From assembly GCA_945866165.1 (NCBI GenBank), contig CAMBGO010000121.1, forward strand, positions 1-7,130: a stretch of DNA of 7,130 bases, given 5' to 3'. The notes under the pieces are model-generated. The model saw only the letters and a program-made list of their open reading frames with translations. It had not been told where the DNA came from and did not search any database. This DNA is from Chitinophaga pinensis. GTDB taxonomy: Bacteria; Bacteroidota; Bacteroidia; Chitinophagales; Chitinophagaceae. The stretch's first letter is position 1. The number at the start of each line of letters is the position of its first letter. A program made the translations under genes and the position numbers. This document shows, one piece after another, positions 7,067-7,130 of the stretch.

Positions 7067-7074
7067 TTTTAATA

Positions 7075-7130
7075 ATGATACCGGCATTGCGCGATGATGA
7101 TTGTGCTGTGCTCAATTTTATAAACCAATC
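7075..7130 (+). CDS. Start of an unidentified gene, cut by the right edge
   Basis: An ATG at 7075 opens a frame with no stop to the window end (18 full codons, beginning MIPALRDDDCAVLNFINQ). The start is placed right after repeat array 4, as with the other genes here. The beginning loosely resembles that of GNAT-type acetyltransferases (a short strand followed by a D-D-x helix), but 18 residues are too few for any assignment. The frame could also be fortuitous. Confidence 0.4.
   Translation, partial: MIPALRDDDCAVLNFINQ

Overview
The window looks like a chromosomal segment from a member of the Bacteroidota. The main evidence is the pair ruvA then sprA on the minus strand; SprA is the outer-membrane translocon of the type IX secretion system, which is confined to this phylum. 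Low-GC coding sequence, the absence of clear Shine-Dalgarno sites and a TTG-started exported protein agree with this. Placement below phylum (perhaps a Chitinophagaceae-like lineage) would be a guess.

Layout: positions 1-3740 (minus) hold the N-terminal half of sprA, open without a stop through 1246 codons and cut by the left edge. Positions 3769-4353 (minus) hold complete ruvA, directly upstream of sprA and probably co-transcribed with it. A divergent intergenic region (4354-4580) follows, with two arrays of a 7-bp repeat. On the plus strand come a trans-sulfuration-family PLP enzyme (4581-5807), a repeat-filled gap (5808-5966), a GT90/CAP10-like glycosyltransferase (5967-6998), a fourth repeat array that overlaps the end of that gene, and the first codons of a further gene at 7075 that runs off the right edge.

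The genes fall into separate jobs: protein export and gliding (sprA), Holliday-junction processing (ruvA), sulfur amino-acid metabolism (PLP enzyme) and probably surface-glycan synthesis (GT90). Nothing suggests that the plus-strand genes work together as one pathway.

The most unusual content is the repeat family. All three gene-to-gene gaps right of ruvA carry degenerate heptamers with a CAG or CTG core spaced exactly 7 bp apart. In three of four arrays the CAG-oriented units come first and then switch to CTG-oriented units around a symmetric centre, giving long imperfect hairpins. The arrays press against gene boundaries, and one supplies the last nine codons and the stop region of the glycosyltransferase gene.
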